Of a stretch of 64,000 bases of DNA, positions 26,752 to 35,136 are shown in pieces; position 1 is the stretch's first letter, and each line of letters starts with the position of its first letter. Source of the stretch: Aristaeella lactis (GTDB lineage: Bacteria > Bacillota > Clostridia > Christensenellales > Aristaeellaceae); NCBI RefSeq assembly GCF_018118585.1, contig NZ_CP069421.1, positions 2,914,001 through 2,978,000 on the forward strand, written 5' to 3'. The notes beneath the pieces are model-generated. The model ran no database searches, was not told where the DNA came from, and saw only the letters and a list, made by a program, of their open reading frames with translations. Position numbers and translations under genes: made by a program.

Positions 26752-26964
26752 TTACTTGTTCTCAGCGATCTTCTCGTTGATCGCGTCAATGACCTGCTCC
26801 GCGGGAATGCCGTGAACCGCGCAGGCGTCCTGCAGGGATTCATTGCGGGAAGCGGGGCAGCCCAGGCAGTGCATGCCGATGGACAGCAGGATCTCGATCG
26901 CTTCGGGATACTTGGTAACAACTTCACCAACCAGTGTTTCACCGGTAACATACTGTTCAGCCAT
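26752..26964 (-). CDS. DUF1858 redox-disulfide protein
   Basis: 70-residue cytosolic protein of the DUF1858 / hybrid-cluster-protein-associated family. Central IGMHCLGCPASRNESL holds the CxxC pair after a His, flanked by two short helices (PEAIEILLSI and IPAEQVIDAINEKI). Thought to be a small redox or metal-binding partner in anaerobes; direct function is not established. ATG 26964 follows GTAGGAGGGA. Stands alone; no hybrid-cluster protein gene is in the window. Confidence 0.88.
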   Translation of the reverse strand: MAEQYVTGETLVGEVVTKYPEAIEILLSIGMHCLGCPASRNESLQDACAVHGIPAEQVIDAINEKIAENK

Positions 26965-27070
26965 GATAAAATCCCTCCTACATACTGAATTACTGGCACA
27001 TCATACACTATCCCCGGAGAAAAAACAAGCCATATCCCTTATAAATCAATTGCTCATAAGTATTGGCCGA

Positions 27071-27403
27071 TCAGTGCCTGTTCAGGATTTCACTTATCTG
27101 TGCTTTGGTTTTTTCATATTCCGCATTGAGACGGCGCATTTCAGCGGGATCTTCCCGCGAGATATAGAATTCAGACAAGCCGCATTTTGGCGGGAACATG
27201 CCGAAATACTGCGATTTTACAACAGCGAAAAAATCACCGATGTCATCCGGCTGTGACAAGGCAATCTCTACATTCCTGAGCATGGTTATCATTGTGGATT
27301 GAGCAGGTCTGGTGTCCTGGCGGGGCTCATGTCTGATTGTGTGAAACATGTTTCGCAAAAGTTTGTCCAAAGCATGAATATCATTTATATCGTTATTTTC
27401 CAT
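27071..27403 (-). CDS. hypothetical protein, about 110 residues
   Basis: No family recognised. Start ATG 27403 (MENNDINDIHALDK) has AAAGGA about 9 bases upstream; a TTG seven codons earlier is less likely. Sequence is soluble and mostly helical: a short acidic N-terminus, a helix with RNMFHTIRHEP, a segment STMITMLRNVEIALSQPDDIGDFFAVVK, then FYISREDPAEMRRLNAEYEKTKAQISEIL as a C-terminal coiled-coil-like helix. Two possible metal or DNA contacts cannot be inferred. Divergent from the gene at 27599. Confidence 0.6.
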   Translation of the reverse strand: MENNDINDIHALDKLLRNMFHTIRHEPRQDTRPAQSTMITMLRNVEIALSQPDDIGDFFAVVKSQYFGMFPPKCGLSEFYISREDPAEMRRLNAEYEKTKAQISEILNRH

Positions 27404-27448
27404 GTTGCCCTGTCCTTTCTTCAATCTGCGGATATCCTGACTGTTTTA

Positions 27449-27477
27449 AGCTTATCAGGCATTCCGGAACCCGTCAA
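27449..27477 (-). promoter_or_regulatory. candidate promoter of the 110-residue hypothetical gene
   Basis: Minus strand TTGACG (27472-27477), 17-base spacer, TAAGCT (27449-27454), 45 bases before the start codon. Confidence 0.4.
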
Positions 27478-27511
27478 CAAAAGAGTGAAGGCGCCTTTTA
27501 CGCTTCCGGGC

Positions 27512-27540
27512 TTGTGCCGGAAAGAGATAGAAGCTATACT
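27512..27540 (+). promoter_or_regulatory. candidate promoter of the gene at 27599
   Basis: TTGTGC (27512-27517), 17-base spacer, TATACT (27535-27540), 58 bases before ATG 27599. A small inverted repeat ACTGT/ACAGT follows the -10 region. Confidence 0.5.
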
Positions 27541-27598
27541 GTCCCTGATACAGTGAGATCGTTTACACAGTCCATCAACATGACGGAGGAATATATAC

Positions 27599-29377
27599 AT
27601 GGGCAACTACCGGAACTTTAAGCTGGTCTATTATTTTATCGCGCAGGCAACGGCACGGGCGGAAAAGGAAAAGCTGGAAAAGGATATCGGCTTTTTTGAA
27701 AAGTACCTGCGGCCGGACAAGGTTTACCTGGAGCCCTACCGCGCCGGGATCCTGGCGGATGAGGAGCATGTGAACCTGTGCCGGAAGGTTTTTGAGAAGC
27801 ACGGGGTGGCGGTGGCCGGCGGCCTGACCACCACGATCCGAACCCCGGAAGGGGATGAACCGAAGCAGCGCCTGTTTGACACTTTCTGCTACAACGATGA
27901 AAAGATGCTGGCGGAACTCCGGAAGGTCTGCAGCTTTATCGGCGGGCATTTTGACGAGTTCATTATTGACGATTTCTTCTTTACCAACTGTACCTGCGAG
28001 GCCTGCCGCCGGGGACGGGATGAATATAACCGGGAGCGCGGGATTACGGACGGCAGCTGGAAGGAATACCGCCTTCACCTGATGGAAAAGGTGAGCCGGG
28101 AGGACGTGATCGCCCCGGCGAAGGCAGCCAATCCGAAATGCCGGATCACCATCAAGTATCCCAACTGGGCGGAGAGCTACCAGGAAACAGGATACAATCC
28201 TGCGGCGCAGCGGAAGCTGTTCGACCGGATCTACACCGGAACGGAAGCCCGGGATACCGTAACCACAGACCAGCACCTGCCCCGCTACCTGAGCTATTCC
28301 CTGATGACTTATTTTGAGAACATGTGGCCGGAACACAACGGCGGAGGCTGGTTCGATCCCTTTGACCTGCATATCACGGAACAGTACCTGGAGCAGGCGT
28401 ACCTGACCGCGTTCTCCAAACCGAAGGAGATCATGCTGTTCTGCTTCCAGATGCTGACGGACAATCCATTCATTCCGCCGCTGGGCTGGCACCTGGACAA
28501 ACTGGATGAGGTGCTGGATTACTGCGGCAATCCGGTGGGCATTCAGTGTTACCTGCCGGACAACTGCCAGGGTGAGGACAACATCCAGGATTTCCTGGGT
28601 ATGTGCGGCCTGCCGGTGATGCTGACACCCTACTGGCCGGAAAAGGCGGAGTATATCCTGCTGACCCGTTCCTCCGCCTGCGATCCGGATGTGGTGGAAA
28701 AGCTGGAGAAGTATGTGGCGGCTGGCGGCAAAGCGCTGGTGACCAGCGGCTTCGTGGAAGATACCATGGACCGGGGAATCCAGCGGATGACCTCCATCCG
28801 TTTCACCGGCCGCAGGATCCGGGGCCGGAATTACCGGGTGGAGAACGCGGGAGTATGGCCCTCGACAGAATTTCCCCGGGGTACGGAAGAGATCGGTATT
28901 CCGGTGTGCGAATTCCGGAATAATGCCACCTGGGCACTGGCGAAGGTGGCGGAATCGGAAGAAAGCTTTGGTTTGCTGCTGCGGGATACTTACGGAAAGG
29001 GACAGATGCTGACTCTGGCGGTACCGGACAACTTTCCGGATCTGTACAAGCTGCCGGGGAAAGTCCTGACCCGGATCCGCAGGGAGTTTCCCGCGGGCGG
29101 TGTCTACCTGGAAAGCAAGGCGGGTATAAGCCTCTTTCCTTATGATAATGATACTTTTGTCCTCTATCCGTATGTGGCTTCGGGAGCGCAGCCGGCAACG
29201 ATCCTGATCCATGTGACCGGCGATGCGGAAGCGCTTGAGCTGCCGCTGCGGAAGCATCCTGTGACCGGGGAAACCATCAGGATCCCGCCGCTGTACCGGC
29301 GGAACGGAGAGACGGTGTTTGAAGGGCGGGCGATGCCAGGGAAATATGAACTGTGCAGGATTATAAAGCGGAAATGA
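27599..29377 (+). CDS. putative cytoplasmic glycosidase-like protein of unknown family
   Basis: 592 residues, no signal peptide, ACGGAGGA before ATG 27599. The N-terminal ~340 residues look like a TIM barrel: KVYLEPYRAG, VAVAGGLTTTI, a strand-end acidic patch FDEFIIDDFFFTNCTCEACR, CRITIKYPNWAESY, and WFDPFDLHITEQYLEQAYL. A middle Rossmann/flavodoxin-like part (VVEKLEKYVAAGGKALVTSG, about 360-400) resembles the beta-galactosidase trimerisation domain, and the end is a beta-sandwich. I suggest a glycoside hydrolase because of this layout and because it converges on the rhamnose/galacturonide operon, but no catalytic pair is identified. Confidence 0.6.
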   Translation: MGNYRNFKLVYYFIAQATARAEKEKLEKDIGFFEKYLRPDKVYLEPYRAGILADEEHVNLCRKVFEKHGVAVAGGLTTTIRTPEGDEPKQRLFDTFCYNDEKMLAELRKVCSFIGGHFDEFIIDDFFFTNCTCEACRRGRDEYNRERGITDGSWKEYRLHLMEKVSREDVIAPAKAANPKCRITIKYPNWAESYQETGYNPAAQRKLFDRIYTGTEARDTVTTDQHLPRYLSYSLMTYFENMWPEHNGGGWFDPFDLHITEQYLEQAYLTAFSKPKEIMLFCFQMLTDNPFIPPLGWHLDKLDEVLDYCGNPVGIQCYLPDNCQGEDNIQDFLGMCGLPVMLTPYWPEKAEYILLTRSSACDPDVVEKLEKYVAAGGKALVTSGFVEDTMDRGIQRMTSIRFTGRRIRGRNYRVENAGVWPSTEFPRGTEEIGIPVCEFRNNATWALAKVAESEESFGLLLRDTYGKGQMLTLAVPDNFPDLYKLPGKVLTRIRREFPAGGVYLESKAGISLFPYDNDTFVLYPYVASGAQPATILIHVTGDAEALELPLRKHPVTGETIRIPPLYRRNGETVFEGRAMPGKYELCRIIKRK

Positions 29378-29405
29378 AAAATGAAGAATGAAAAATGAAG
29401 AATGG
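29376..29405. repeat. GAAAAATGAAGAAT repeat
   Basis: Two copies of a 14-base unit (two 7-base halves GAAAAAT and GAAGAAT) directly after the stop of the preceding gene. Another member of the intergenic heptad repeats. Confidence 0.6.
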
Positions 29406-29411
29406 CGGAAA

Positions 29412-29445
29412 AAACCCGCTTCTGATAAAAATCAGAAGCGGGTTT
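29412..29445. terminator. bidirectional terminator between convergent genes
   Basis: 15-bp perfect stem AAACCCGCTTCTGAT / ATCAGAAGCGGGTTT with AAAA loop; ends the gene at 27599 and, on the other strand, the rhamnose operon. Confidence 0.88.
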
Positions 29446-29477
29446 CCTGATTATATGATTCTTTCGGATGTCCGGAG

Positions 29478-30875
29478 TTATTCAAACCATTTTTCGGGCA
29501 GGAAGGTCCGCTGGTTTTCCAGCATGTCATTAAAGAGCTTTTCCCCGTCCTTCGGGGTAACTGCGGCCAGCTGCGGGTCATTGAGGAAGGTGGTCAGGCC
29601 CAGCTTCCGGTCACAGCGGAGGGCAGCGGTCAGGGTATTTTCCTGATTCAGCACATGCCGGGTGATGAGCGGCAGGATGGAGGCGGGAACCGGCCCCGCG
29701 TATACGGGATCAATACGGTTCAGCCCGAAGAGGGCGTTGGTTTCCACCACGGCGCCCAGGGGCAGATTGGGAATCTGGCCCCGGTTGGGAATGTTGACAT
29801 TGGACACCATATCGCCGAGACCGAGCAGGGCTTTCAGCAGCAGGTGCCCTTCCTCCCCGGAACCGTTCAGGGTGATTTCCTTCTTTCCGCTGACCAGGTC
29901 ATCCGACATCTGCAGTTTTTCCTTCAGGTCCTGCTTCCGCCAGGAAACGGGGGTCAGGCTGAATTTCCATTCCCGGACTGTTTCGGGATCCCGTGTATAC
30001 CAGGGCGCCACGAACTCCGCCAGGTGCCGGTCCCCGGCAGCGGCAATGACCCCGTAACGCCGGAACAGATCAAACTTTACCCGCTGGGCACAGCTGAAGT
30101 GAGAATTCATCCAGTTGTCATCCCCGCCTTCGCTGTAGCCGCTTTCCGCGTACTTTTCCGCAAACCGGGCATAGAGGGGATAGAGGTCCGTCCCCTTCCA
30201 GGAGGCGCTGGTCAGCCAGGTGAAGTGGTTAATGCCGGTGACTGTTGTATACAGGTCCTGCCGTTTTACCCTGTCGATCCCTTCCCCGGTTTTCAGCATG
30301 GAACAGAGCAGCTTCTGGGTGCCGAAGACCTCATGGCAGCAGCCGAAGGCCCGGATCGACGGAAAAACCTCATAGAGGGTGCGCACACAAAGGGACATGG
30401 GATTGGTATAGTTGATCACCCAGGCTTCCGGCGCGTAATCCCGGATGGCCTCGCCGATGGTGACAAACATGGGAATGGTGCGCATGGAACGCATGAATCC
30501 GCCGGCGCCGACCGTATCACCCACCGGCTGCCAGACCCCCAGCCGCTCCGGCAGATGGACGTCTGATTCCATTTCATCAAAGGTGCCGGGCAGGATGGAG
30601 ATGACCACAAAGTCCGCTCCGGTCAGGGCTTCCTGCAGGGAATCAGAGACTGTATAAGCCCAACGGGAAACAGCATCCGGATGGGCGCTGATCTTTTCGC
30701 CGATGATCCTGTTCCGGTCTGCGGCTTCCCGGTCAATATCATACAGGCGTACGGTACCGCAGATTTCGCCGTCCAGGGCAAGATCCTTCATAAAGCCCCA
30801 GGCCCAGCCGCGGGAACCGCCGCCGATATAGGCAACTTTCAGCTCCCGGATGTTTTTTCCTGCATGCTGTTTCAT
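29478..30875 (-). CDS. GH4 NAD-dependent glycosidase, probable alpha-galacturonidase
   Basis: 465-residue cytoplasmic GH4 enzyme using NAD+ and Mn2+ in a redox-assisted hydrolysis. NAD loop VAYIGGGSRGWAWGF (residues 14-28), INYTNPM (154-160), the metal/active-site motif CHEV at 180-183, and VTGINHFTW. CHEV is the signature reported for GH4 alpha-galacturonidases such as LplD, while CHSV and CHGx mark galactosidases and glucuronidases. Last gene of the rhaB-rhaA-rhaD operon and overlapping rhaD by 4 bases, so it probably splits galacturonate from rhamnogalacturonan oligosaccharides and the released rhamnose enters RhaABD. Substrate is inferred from motif and context. Confidence 0.88.
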   Translation of the reverse strand: MKQHAGKNIRELKVAYIGGGSRGWAWGFMKDLALDGEICGTVRLYDIDREAADRNRIIGEKISAHPDAVSRWAYTVSDSLQEALTGADFVVISILPGTFDEMESDVHLPERLGVWQPVGDTVGAGGFMRSMRTIPMFVTIGEAIRDYAPEAWVINYTNPMSLCVRTLYEVFPSIRAFGCCHEVFGTQKLLCSMLKTGEGIDRVKRQDLYTTVTGINHFTWLTSASWKGTDLYPLYARFAEKYAESGYSEGGDDNWMNSHFSCAQRVKFDLFRRYGVIAAAGDRHLAEFVAPWYTRDPETVREWKFSLTPVSWRKQDLKEKLQMSDDLVSGKKEITLNGSGEEGHLLLKALLGLGDMVSNVNIPNRGQIPNLPLGAVVETNALFGLNRIDPVYAGPVPASILPLITRHVLNQENTLTAALRCDRKLGLTTFLNDPQLAAVTPKDGEKLFNDMLENQRTFLPEKWFE

Positions 30876-31708
30876 TTGTCCGTCCCCCGATCCGGTTCCT
30901 CCAGATATCCCTCCCGGGCTTTGATGCCGAACCGCTTTTCCAGCAGGTGCATCTGTTCATCCGTGATCGTGTTGATCCGCGGCAGATGGGCGATCTTCAT
31001 ATAGATCTCAGCGGCTTTTTCCGCGGTTTCGATCAGGCCGAAGGTCTCATCCAGGTCTTTGCCGGCTCCGTAAATCCCGTGCTGGCTCCAGACTACCAGG
31101 CGCGCGGTCTTCATTTTCTCTGCTGTGGCTTCACCGATCTCATTGGTGCCGCACAGCATCCAGGGAAGCACGTTTACACCGTCCGGGAAAACAACCACGC
31201 ATTCAGTGCACATCTGCCAGAGGGTTCGGGTAAACTCCCGTTCATCCAGTGTGTGTACATAGGTCATGGCCAGCAGGTTTGCCGGATGGCAGTGCATGAT
31301 CACCCGGTTTGCCGGGTTCACCTTCAGCCGCGCTGAATGGCTCATCATATGGGCAGGGAACTCACTGGTAAACTGTCCGCCGTCCGAGTATCCCCAGAGC
31401 AGGTCCGCCTGCTGCCCGCAGCCCCGCAGACGGATGATCCCCAGATTGACCTCCGGTTCATACTGTATATTTCTGAAGTATTTGCCGGTGCCGGTGACCA
31501 GGAAGATTTTCCCGTCCAGTTCCGGCATGGAAAAGCCTGTCGGGATGGTTCGCAGGACACTGTGCATATCCAGGTATTCCCCGGCTTCCTTTTCGTCCAG
31601 CATCAGGGAAATATTGCCTCCGTTGCGTTCATCCCAGCCATGGTCATACATGGCTGTCGCGGTGCGTATCATTTCCGTCATAAAGGGGGCGGCCAGGATA
31701 TCTTTCAT
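30872..31708 (-). CDS. rhaD: L-rhamnulose-1-phosphate aldolase
   Basis: 278-residue class II (zinc) aldolase cleaving rhamnulose-1-phosphate to dihydroxyacetone phosphate and L-lactaldehyde. Visible: N-terminal GWDERNGGNISLML, the Glu/phosphate region FLVTGTGKYFRN, and the zinc ligands VIMHCHPANLLAM (His-x-His) with a later SQHGIYGAGKDLDE His. Length fits RhaD (~275). Overlaps rhaA upstream and the GH4 gene downstream by 4 bases each, so the operon is tightly coupled. Confidence 0.95.
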   Translation of the reverse strand: MKDILAAPFMTEMIRTATAMYDHGWDERNGGNISLMLDEKEAGEYLDMHSVLRTIPTGFSMPELDGKIFLVTGTGKYFRNIQYEPEVNLGIIRLRGCGQQADLLWGYSDGGQFTSEFPAHMMSHSARLKVNPANRVIMHCHPANLLAMTYVHTLDEREFTRTLWQMCTECVVVFPDGVNVLPWMLCGTNEIGEATAEKMKTARLVVWSQHGIYGAGKDLDETFGLIETAEKAAEIYMKIAHLPRINTITDEQMHLLEKRFGIKAREGYLEEPDRGTDK

Positions 31709-32961
31709 TTGCGGTTCACCAGCACTTTCTTTTCATATTCTTCCACCAGCGGGAACCATTCGCCGTCGGCGGGCTTTCCGCAGAAGCGGCAGTATTCCGC
31801 CCAGATGTCCCCGAAGGGCATGGTTTTTATTTCTTCCTGCAGGACCATCAGCCGGCTGAACTGCCCCTTATCCTGCAGTCCTTTCATTTCCTCATGGGGC
31901 TGCAGCAGGGCATAGAGCAATGCCTTCTGCAGGTTCCGGTATCCGGTTGCCCAGGCGGATATGCGGTTGATGCTGGCATCAAAGTAATCCAGGGCGATAT
32001 GCACACGGCCGTCCAGACCGCCGCAGCGAACGATCTCCCGGGCAATTTCCCGGGTTTCATCGTCATACAGGACCACATGGTCACTGTCCCAGCGGATCGG
32101 CCGGGTTATATGCAGGGCGATTTCCCGGAAGAAAGTCAGCAGGGCGGGGATCTTGTCGCTGACCACCTCGGTGGGATGGTAGTGACCGTTGTCCATCAGG
32201 GGGATGCACTTGTCCCGGTTCATGGCGGCATAACACAGGGCGAACTCTGCGCTGCCTGTTGTATAGGCCTCCACGCCAATGCCGAACACTTTGCTTTCAA
32301 TGCAGGGCTTCACCCGGCTGAAGTCATAGGGTTCCCGCAGGATCTCGTCAATGGCGTCACGGTAACGGATCCGGGGGCCTATACGGTCGCCGGGGATGTC
32401 CTTGAACCCGTCGCCGGTCCAGATGTTCATGACGCAGGGGAAGCCCAGTTCCTCCGCCAGGTAGCTGCTGATGCGGATACAGGCCTTGCCGTGCTCAATC
32501 CAGAATTTCCGGGTTTCGGCATTCGGACTGGAAAGGGTCAGCGGATCGCATTTCGGATGGGAGAAGAAGGTGGGGTTAAAATCACAGCCAAGGTTCCGTT
32601 CTTTGCAGAAAGCTGCCCATTTCCGGAAATGTTTCGGCTGCAGCCTGTTCCGGTCTGCCCATTCACCGTTTTCAAAGATGGCATAGCTGGCATGCAGGTT
32701 CATCTTCGGCGTGCCGGGGATCAGGCTCAGGACCATATCCAGGTCAGCCATCAGCTCTTCCGGCGTCCTGGCCCGTCCGGGGTAATTGCCGGTGGTCTGG
32801 ATGCCGCCGGTCAGGGGCTTGGAGGGATCGGTATCAAAACCGCGGACATCATCACCCTGCCAGCAGTGAAGGCTGACAGGCACTGCCCTGAGGAGACGGA
32901 TGACGGCATCGGTATCCACACCCAGGGCTGCATACCGTTTCCTGGATTCTTCATAACTCAT
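31705..32961 (-). CDS. rhaA: L-rhamnose isomerase
   Basis: 418-residue metal-dependent TIM-barrel isomerase converting L-rhamnose to L-rhamnulose. Recognised by SLHCWQGDDVRGFD near the N-terminus, KMNLHASYAIFENGE, NIWTGDGFKD, and the metal-site segments LMDNGHYHPTE and RWDSDHVVLYDDE. Length is normal. ATG overlaps the rhaB stop by 4 bases. Second step after import and hydrolysis; product goes to RhaB then RhaD. Confidence 0.96.
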   Translation of the reverse strand: MSYEESRKRYAALGVDTDAVIRLLRAVPVSLHCWQGDDVRGFDTDPSKPLTGGIQTTGNYPGRARTPEELMADLDMVLSLIPGTPKMNLHASYAIFENGEWADRNRLQPKHFRKWAAFCKERNLGCDFNPTFFSHPKCDPLTLSSPNAETRKFWIEHGKACIRISSYLAEELGFPCVMNIWTGDGFKDIPGDRIGPRIRYRDAIDEILREPYDFSRVKPCIESKVFGIGVEAYTTGSAEFALCYAAMNRDKCIPLMDNGHYHPTEVVSDKIPALLTFFREIALHITRPIRWDSDHVVLYDDETREIAREIVRCGGLDGRVHIALDYFDASINRISAWATGYRNLQKALLYALLQPHEEMKGLQDKGQFSRLMVLQEEIKTMPFGDIWAEYCRFCGKPADGEWFPLVEEYEKKVLVNRK

Positions 32962-34238
32962 GTATCAGTTCCACCTTTCAGCTGAATGCGTATATTTCCC
33001 AGAGCGGTAGCTTCGATCGGCAGGGCGGTCACCTGCTTTCCGGTCGATTCTTCGGTCAGGCGGTTCAGGTATGTGTTCTTCGCTCCGCCGCCGACGATGT
33101 ACAGCCTGTCATAGCGCCGCCCGGTGTTCTGCTCCATTTCCTCAACAGCCCGGCGGTATCCGTCGGCGAGGGACCTGCAGGCGCACCGGAAGTAGCCGGC
33201 AATACACCGGGGCGGATGGGGAAGCCTGGAATCAAAGGCGGCCTTCATGCTTTCCGGTGCCAGGAAGACCGGGTCATTCACATCCACCAGGTGATCAAAA
33301 TGCTTTTCGGCCGCTTCGGCCATGATCTCATCCCAGGGTCTGTCCGGACACAGCTCCGCCCGGAGCCGGTTCATGAGCCACATACCCATGATGTTCTTCT
33401 GGTAACGGTTATATCCGGCACCGCCTTCATTGCTCCAGTTGGCCAGCCGGCCGGCTTCAGTGATGACCGGCCGTTCGGTCTTCACCCCCAGCAGGCTCCA
33501 GGTGCCGCTGGAGATATAAGGCTGGCAGCCTTCCATGGGAATGCCTTCCACCGCGCTTCCGGTATCATGGGTGGCGCAGAGCATAACCCTGATCCCCCTG
33601 TATTCCCCGATCACGGTGCCGGGCTGCCGGAGAGGCCCGAAAAAACGCGCGGGCAGGCCCAGGACGCTGATGATTCCGGGATCGTATTCCCCGGTTTCCG
33701 CGCTGACCAGGCCGGTGGTCGTGGCATTGGTGTATTCATGGCTTTCCGCACCGCACAGCCGGTACATCAGGTATTCCGGGATCATCAGGAAACCATCGGC
33801 CTGATCCAGCCGCCCGGAAACCTTGTCGGCATACAGCTGGTAGAGGGTGTTGAAGGGCTGGTACTGGATGCCGGTGCGCCGGTACAGCTCCGGAAAAGGC
33901 ATCTTTTCGTGAACCTCTCCGATCACTGCTTCCGTACGGCTGTCACGGTAGGCGTAGCAGGGAAGGACAGGGCTGCCGCCATTCATCAGCACATAATCCA
34001 CGGCCCAGGTATCAATGGAAAGGCTTTGGATGGAGGGGTATTTTTCCAGGGCTTTGTCAATGCCTGCTTTGACATGGAAAAGCAGGGCATCGGTATCCCA
34101 GGTCAGGCTGCCGTCCTGTTCCGTGATGCCGTTGGGAAAGCGATAGACCTCCTCTGTACGGATCCCGCTTCCTTCCCGCCAGCCCACAATGTGCCGGCCG
34201 CTGGACGCGCCGATGTCGATCGCCAGAACGTAATGCAT
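32958..34238 (-). CDS. rhaB: rhamnulokinase
   Basis: 426-residue FGGY-family kinase phosphorylating L-rhamnulose. N-terminal ATP-site strand LAIDIGASSGRHIVG, IDTWAVDYVLMNG, the hinge DTGSAVEGIPMEG, and C-terminal VGGGAKNTYLNRLTEESTGKQVTALPIEATALGN, the adenosine-binding end of the family. Somewhat shorter than E. coli RhaB (489). First gene of the rhaBAD-GH4 block; 46 bp separate it from the GH43 gene, so it is probably part of the longer transcript from 43495. Confidence 0.94.
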   Translation of the reverse strand: MHYVLAIDIGASSGRHIVGWREGSGIRTEEVYRFPNGITEQDGSLTWDTDALLFHVKAGIDKALEKYPSIQSLSIDTWAVDYVLMNGGSPVLPCYAYRDSRTEAVIGEVHEKMPFPELYRRTGIQYQPFNTLYQLYADKVSGRLDQADGFLMIPEYLMYRLCGAESHEYTNATTTGLVSAETGEYDPGIISVLGLPARFFGPLRQPGTVIGEYRGIRVMLCATHDTGSAVEGIPMEGCQPYISSGTWSLLGVKTERPVITEAGRLANWSNEGGAGYNRYQKNIMGMWLMNRLRAELCPDRPWDEIMAEAAEKHFDHLVDVNDPVFLAPESMKAAFDSRLPHPPRCIAGYFRCACRSLADGYRRAVEEMEQNTGRRYDRLYIVGGGAKNTYLNRLTEESTGKQVTALPIEATALGNIRIQLKGGTDT

Positions 34239-34284
34239 GTTTTATCCTTTCATAAAGGGAGATTTCAGGAGATCCTTTGCGGGA

Positions 34285-35127
34285 TCAGAGATCCACCGGT
34301 ACAAAGCGGGGACGCTCCAGCAGATGGGTGTTCGGACTGTGGAGAGCCAGGAGGGTTCTGCCTTCCTTCGAACGGAAAAGCATACCGTGGCCGCCGTCCT
34401 CCAGGAAAAGCGGATCAGCCTGTGAAAAATGCCCGTCGATCTCCCCGTTGTCGGAAACAGCCAGCCCCTGGGCATATCCTTTTTCTGAAAAGCCGGACCA
34501 GAGGCAGAGCAGGGAGCCGTCTTTTCCGCGCCACAAAAAAGGACCGTCCGTGACGAAACCGGTTATGCCGGAGGAATGCCGTACGGCATGGCTCCAGGGA
34601 GCGTCGGAACCCCGGAAGAGCAGAACCGGTGTACCGGCCGACGTCTTCAGGTCATCCGTCAGGCGCATGGCGAGAACTTCTCCGTCGCCGGCCTGGACCC
34701 ATTCATGGCAGAATACGATCCAGGGGGTACCGTCCGCGGAAACGTAGAATGTTCCGTCAAGACATTCCCAGTCCGCGGGGGTAACCGGACCGTCGGACCA
34801 GGGCTCAAAGGGGCCCAGGGGAGAGGGGGACCGCAGGATGGCCGTGCCGCGCCGGCGGGTGTCGCTTTTGAAGCTGGCGAACATATAAAACATTCCCTGC
34901 CAGGGATGCACTTCCGGAGCCCAGTAATTCCGGTCGGCCCAGAAGGAGCCGTCATTCCGGAAACAGACGCGGGGGCCTTCCCAGGACACAAGATCCTGTC
35001 CGGTATACACGTCGAAACCGTCCGCGGGTCCCCAACAGTCGGGGCCGCGGGTGCCGTAAAGATAATAGGTGCCGTTGTGCACAAGGACATAGGGATCCCG
35101 AATATTGATCTGATCAGTATGAATCAT
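34285..35127 (-). CDS. GH43-family glycosidase, intracellular
   Basis: 280-residue five-bladed beta-propeller hydrolase without signal peptide. NIRDPYVLVHNGTYYLYG holds the catalytic-base Asp (residue 11), WAPEVHPWQGMFYMFAS the family core, LDGTFYVSADGTPWIVF the pKa-modulating Asp, and HEWVQAGDGEVLAM the presumed general-acid Glu. GH43 enzymes are alpha-L-arabinofuranosidases, beta-xylosidases or beta-galactosidases; next to rhamnose and galacturonide genes, trimming arabinan/galactan side-chain fragments of rhamnogalacturonan I is likely. GAGGAG precedes ATG 35127. Confidence 0.88.
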   Translation of the reverse strand: MIHTDQINIRDPYVLVHNGTYYLYGTRGPDCWGPADGFDVYTGQDLVSWEGPRVCFRNDGSFWADRNYWAPEVHPWQGMFYMFASFKSDTRRRGTAILRSPSPLGPFEPWSDGPVTPADWECLDGTFYVSADGTPWIVFCHEWVQAGDGEVLAMRLTDDLKTSAGTPVLLFRGSDAPWSHAVRHSSGITGFVTDGPFLWRGKDGSLLCLWSGFSEKGYAQGLAVSDNGEIDGHFSQADPLFLEDGGHGMLFRSKEGRTLLALHSPNTHLLERPRFVPVDL

Positions 35128-35136
35128 AGAATGGTT

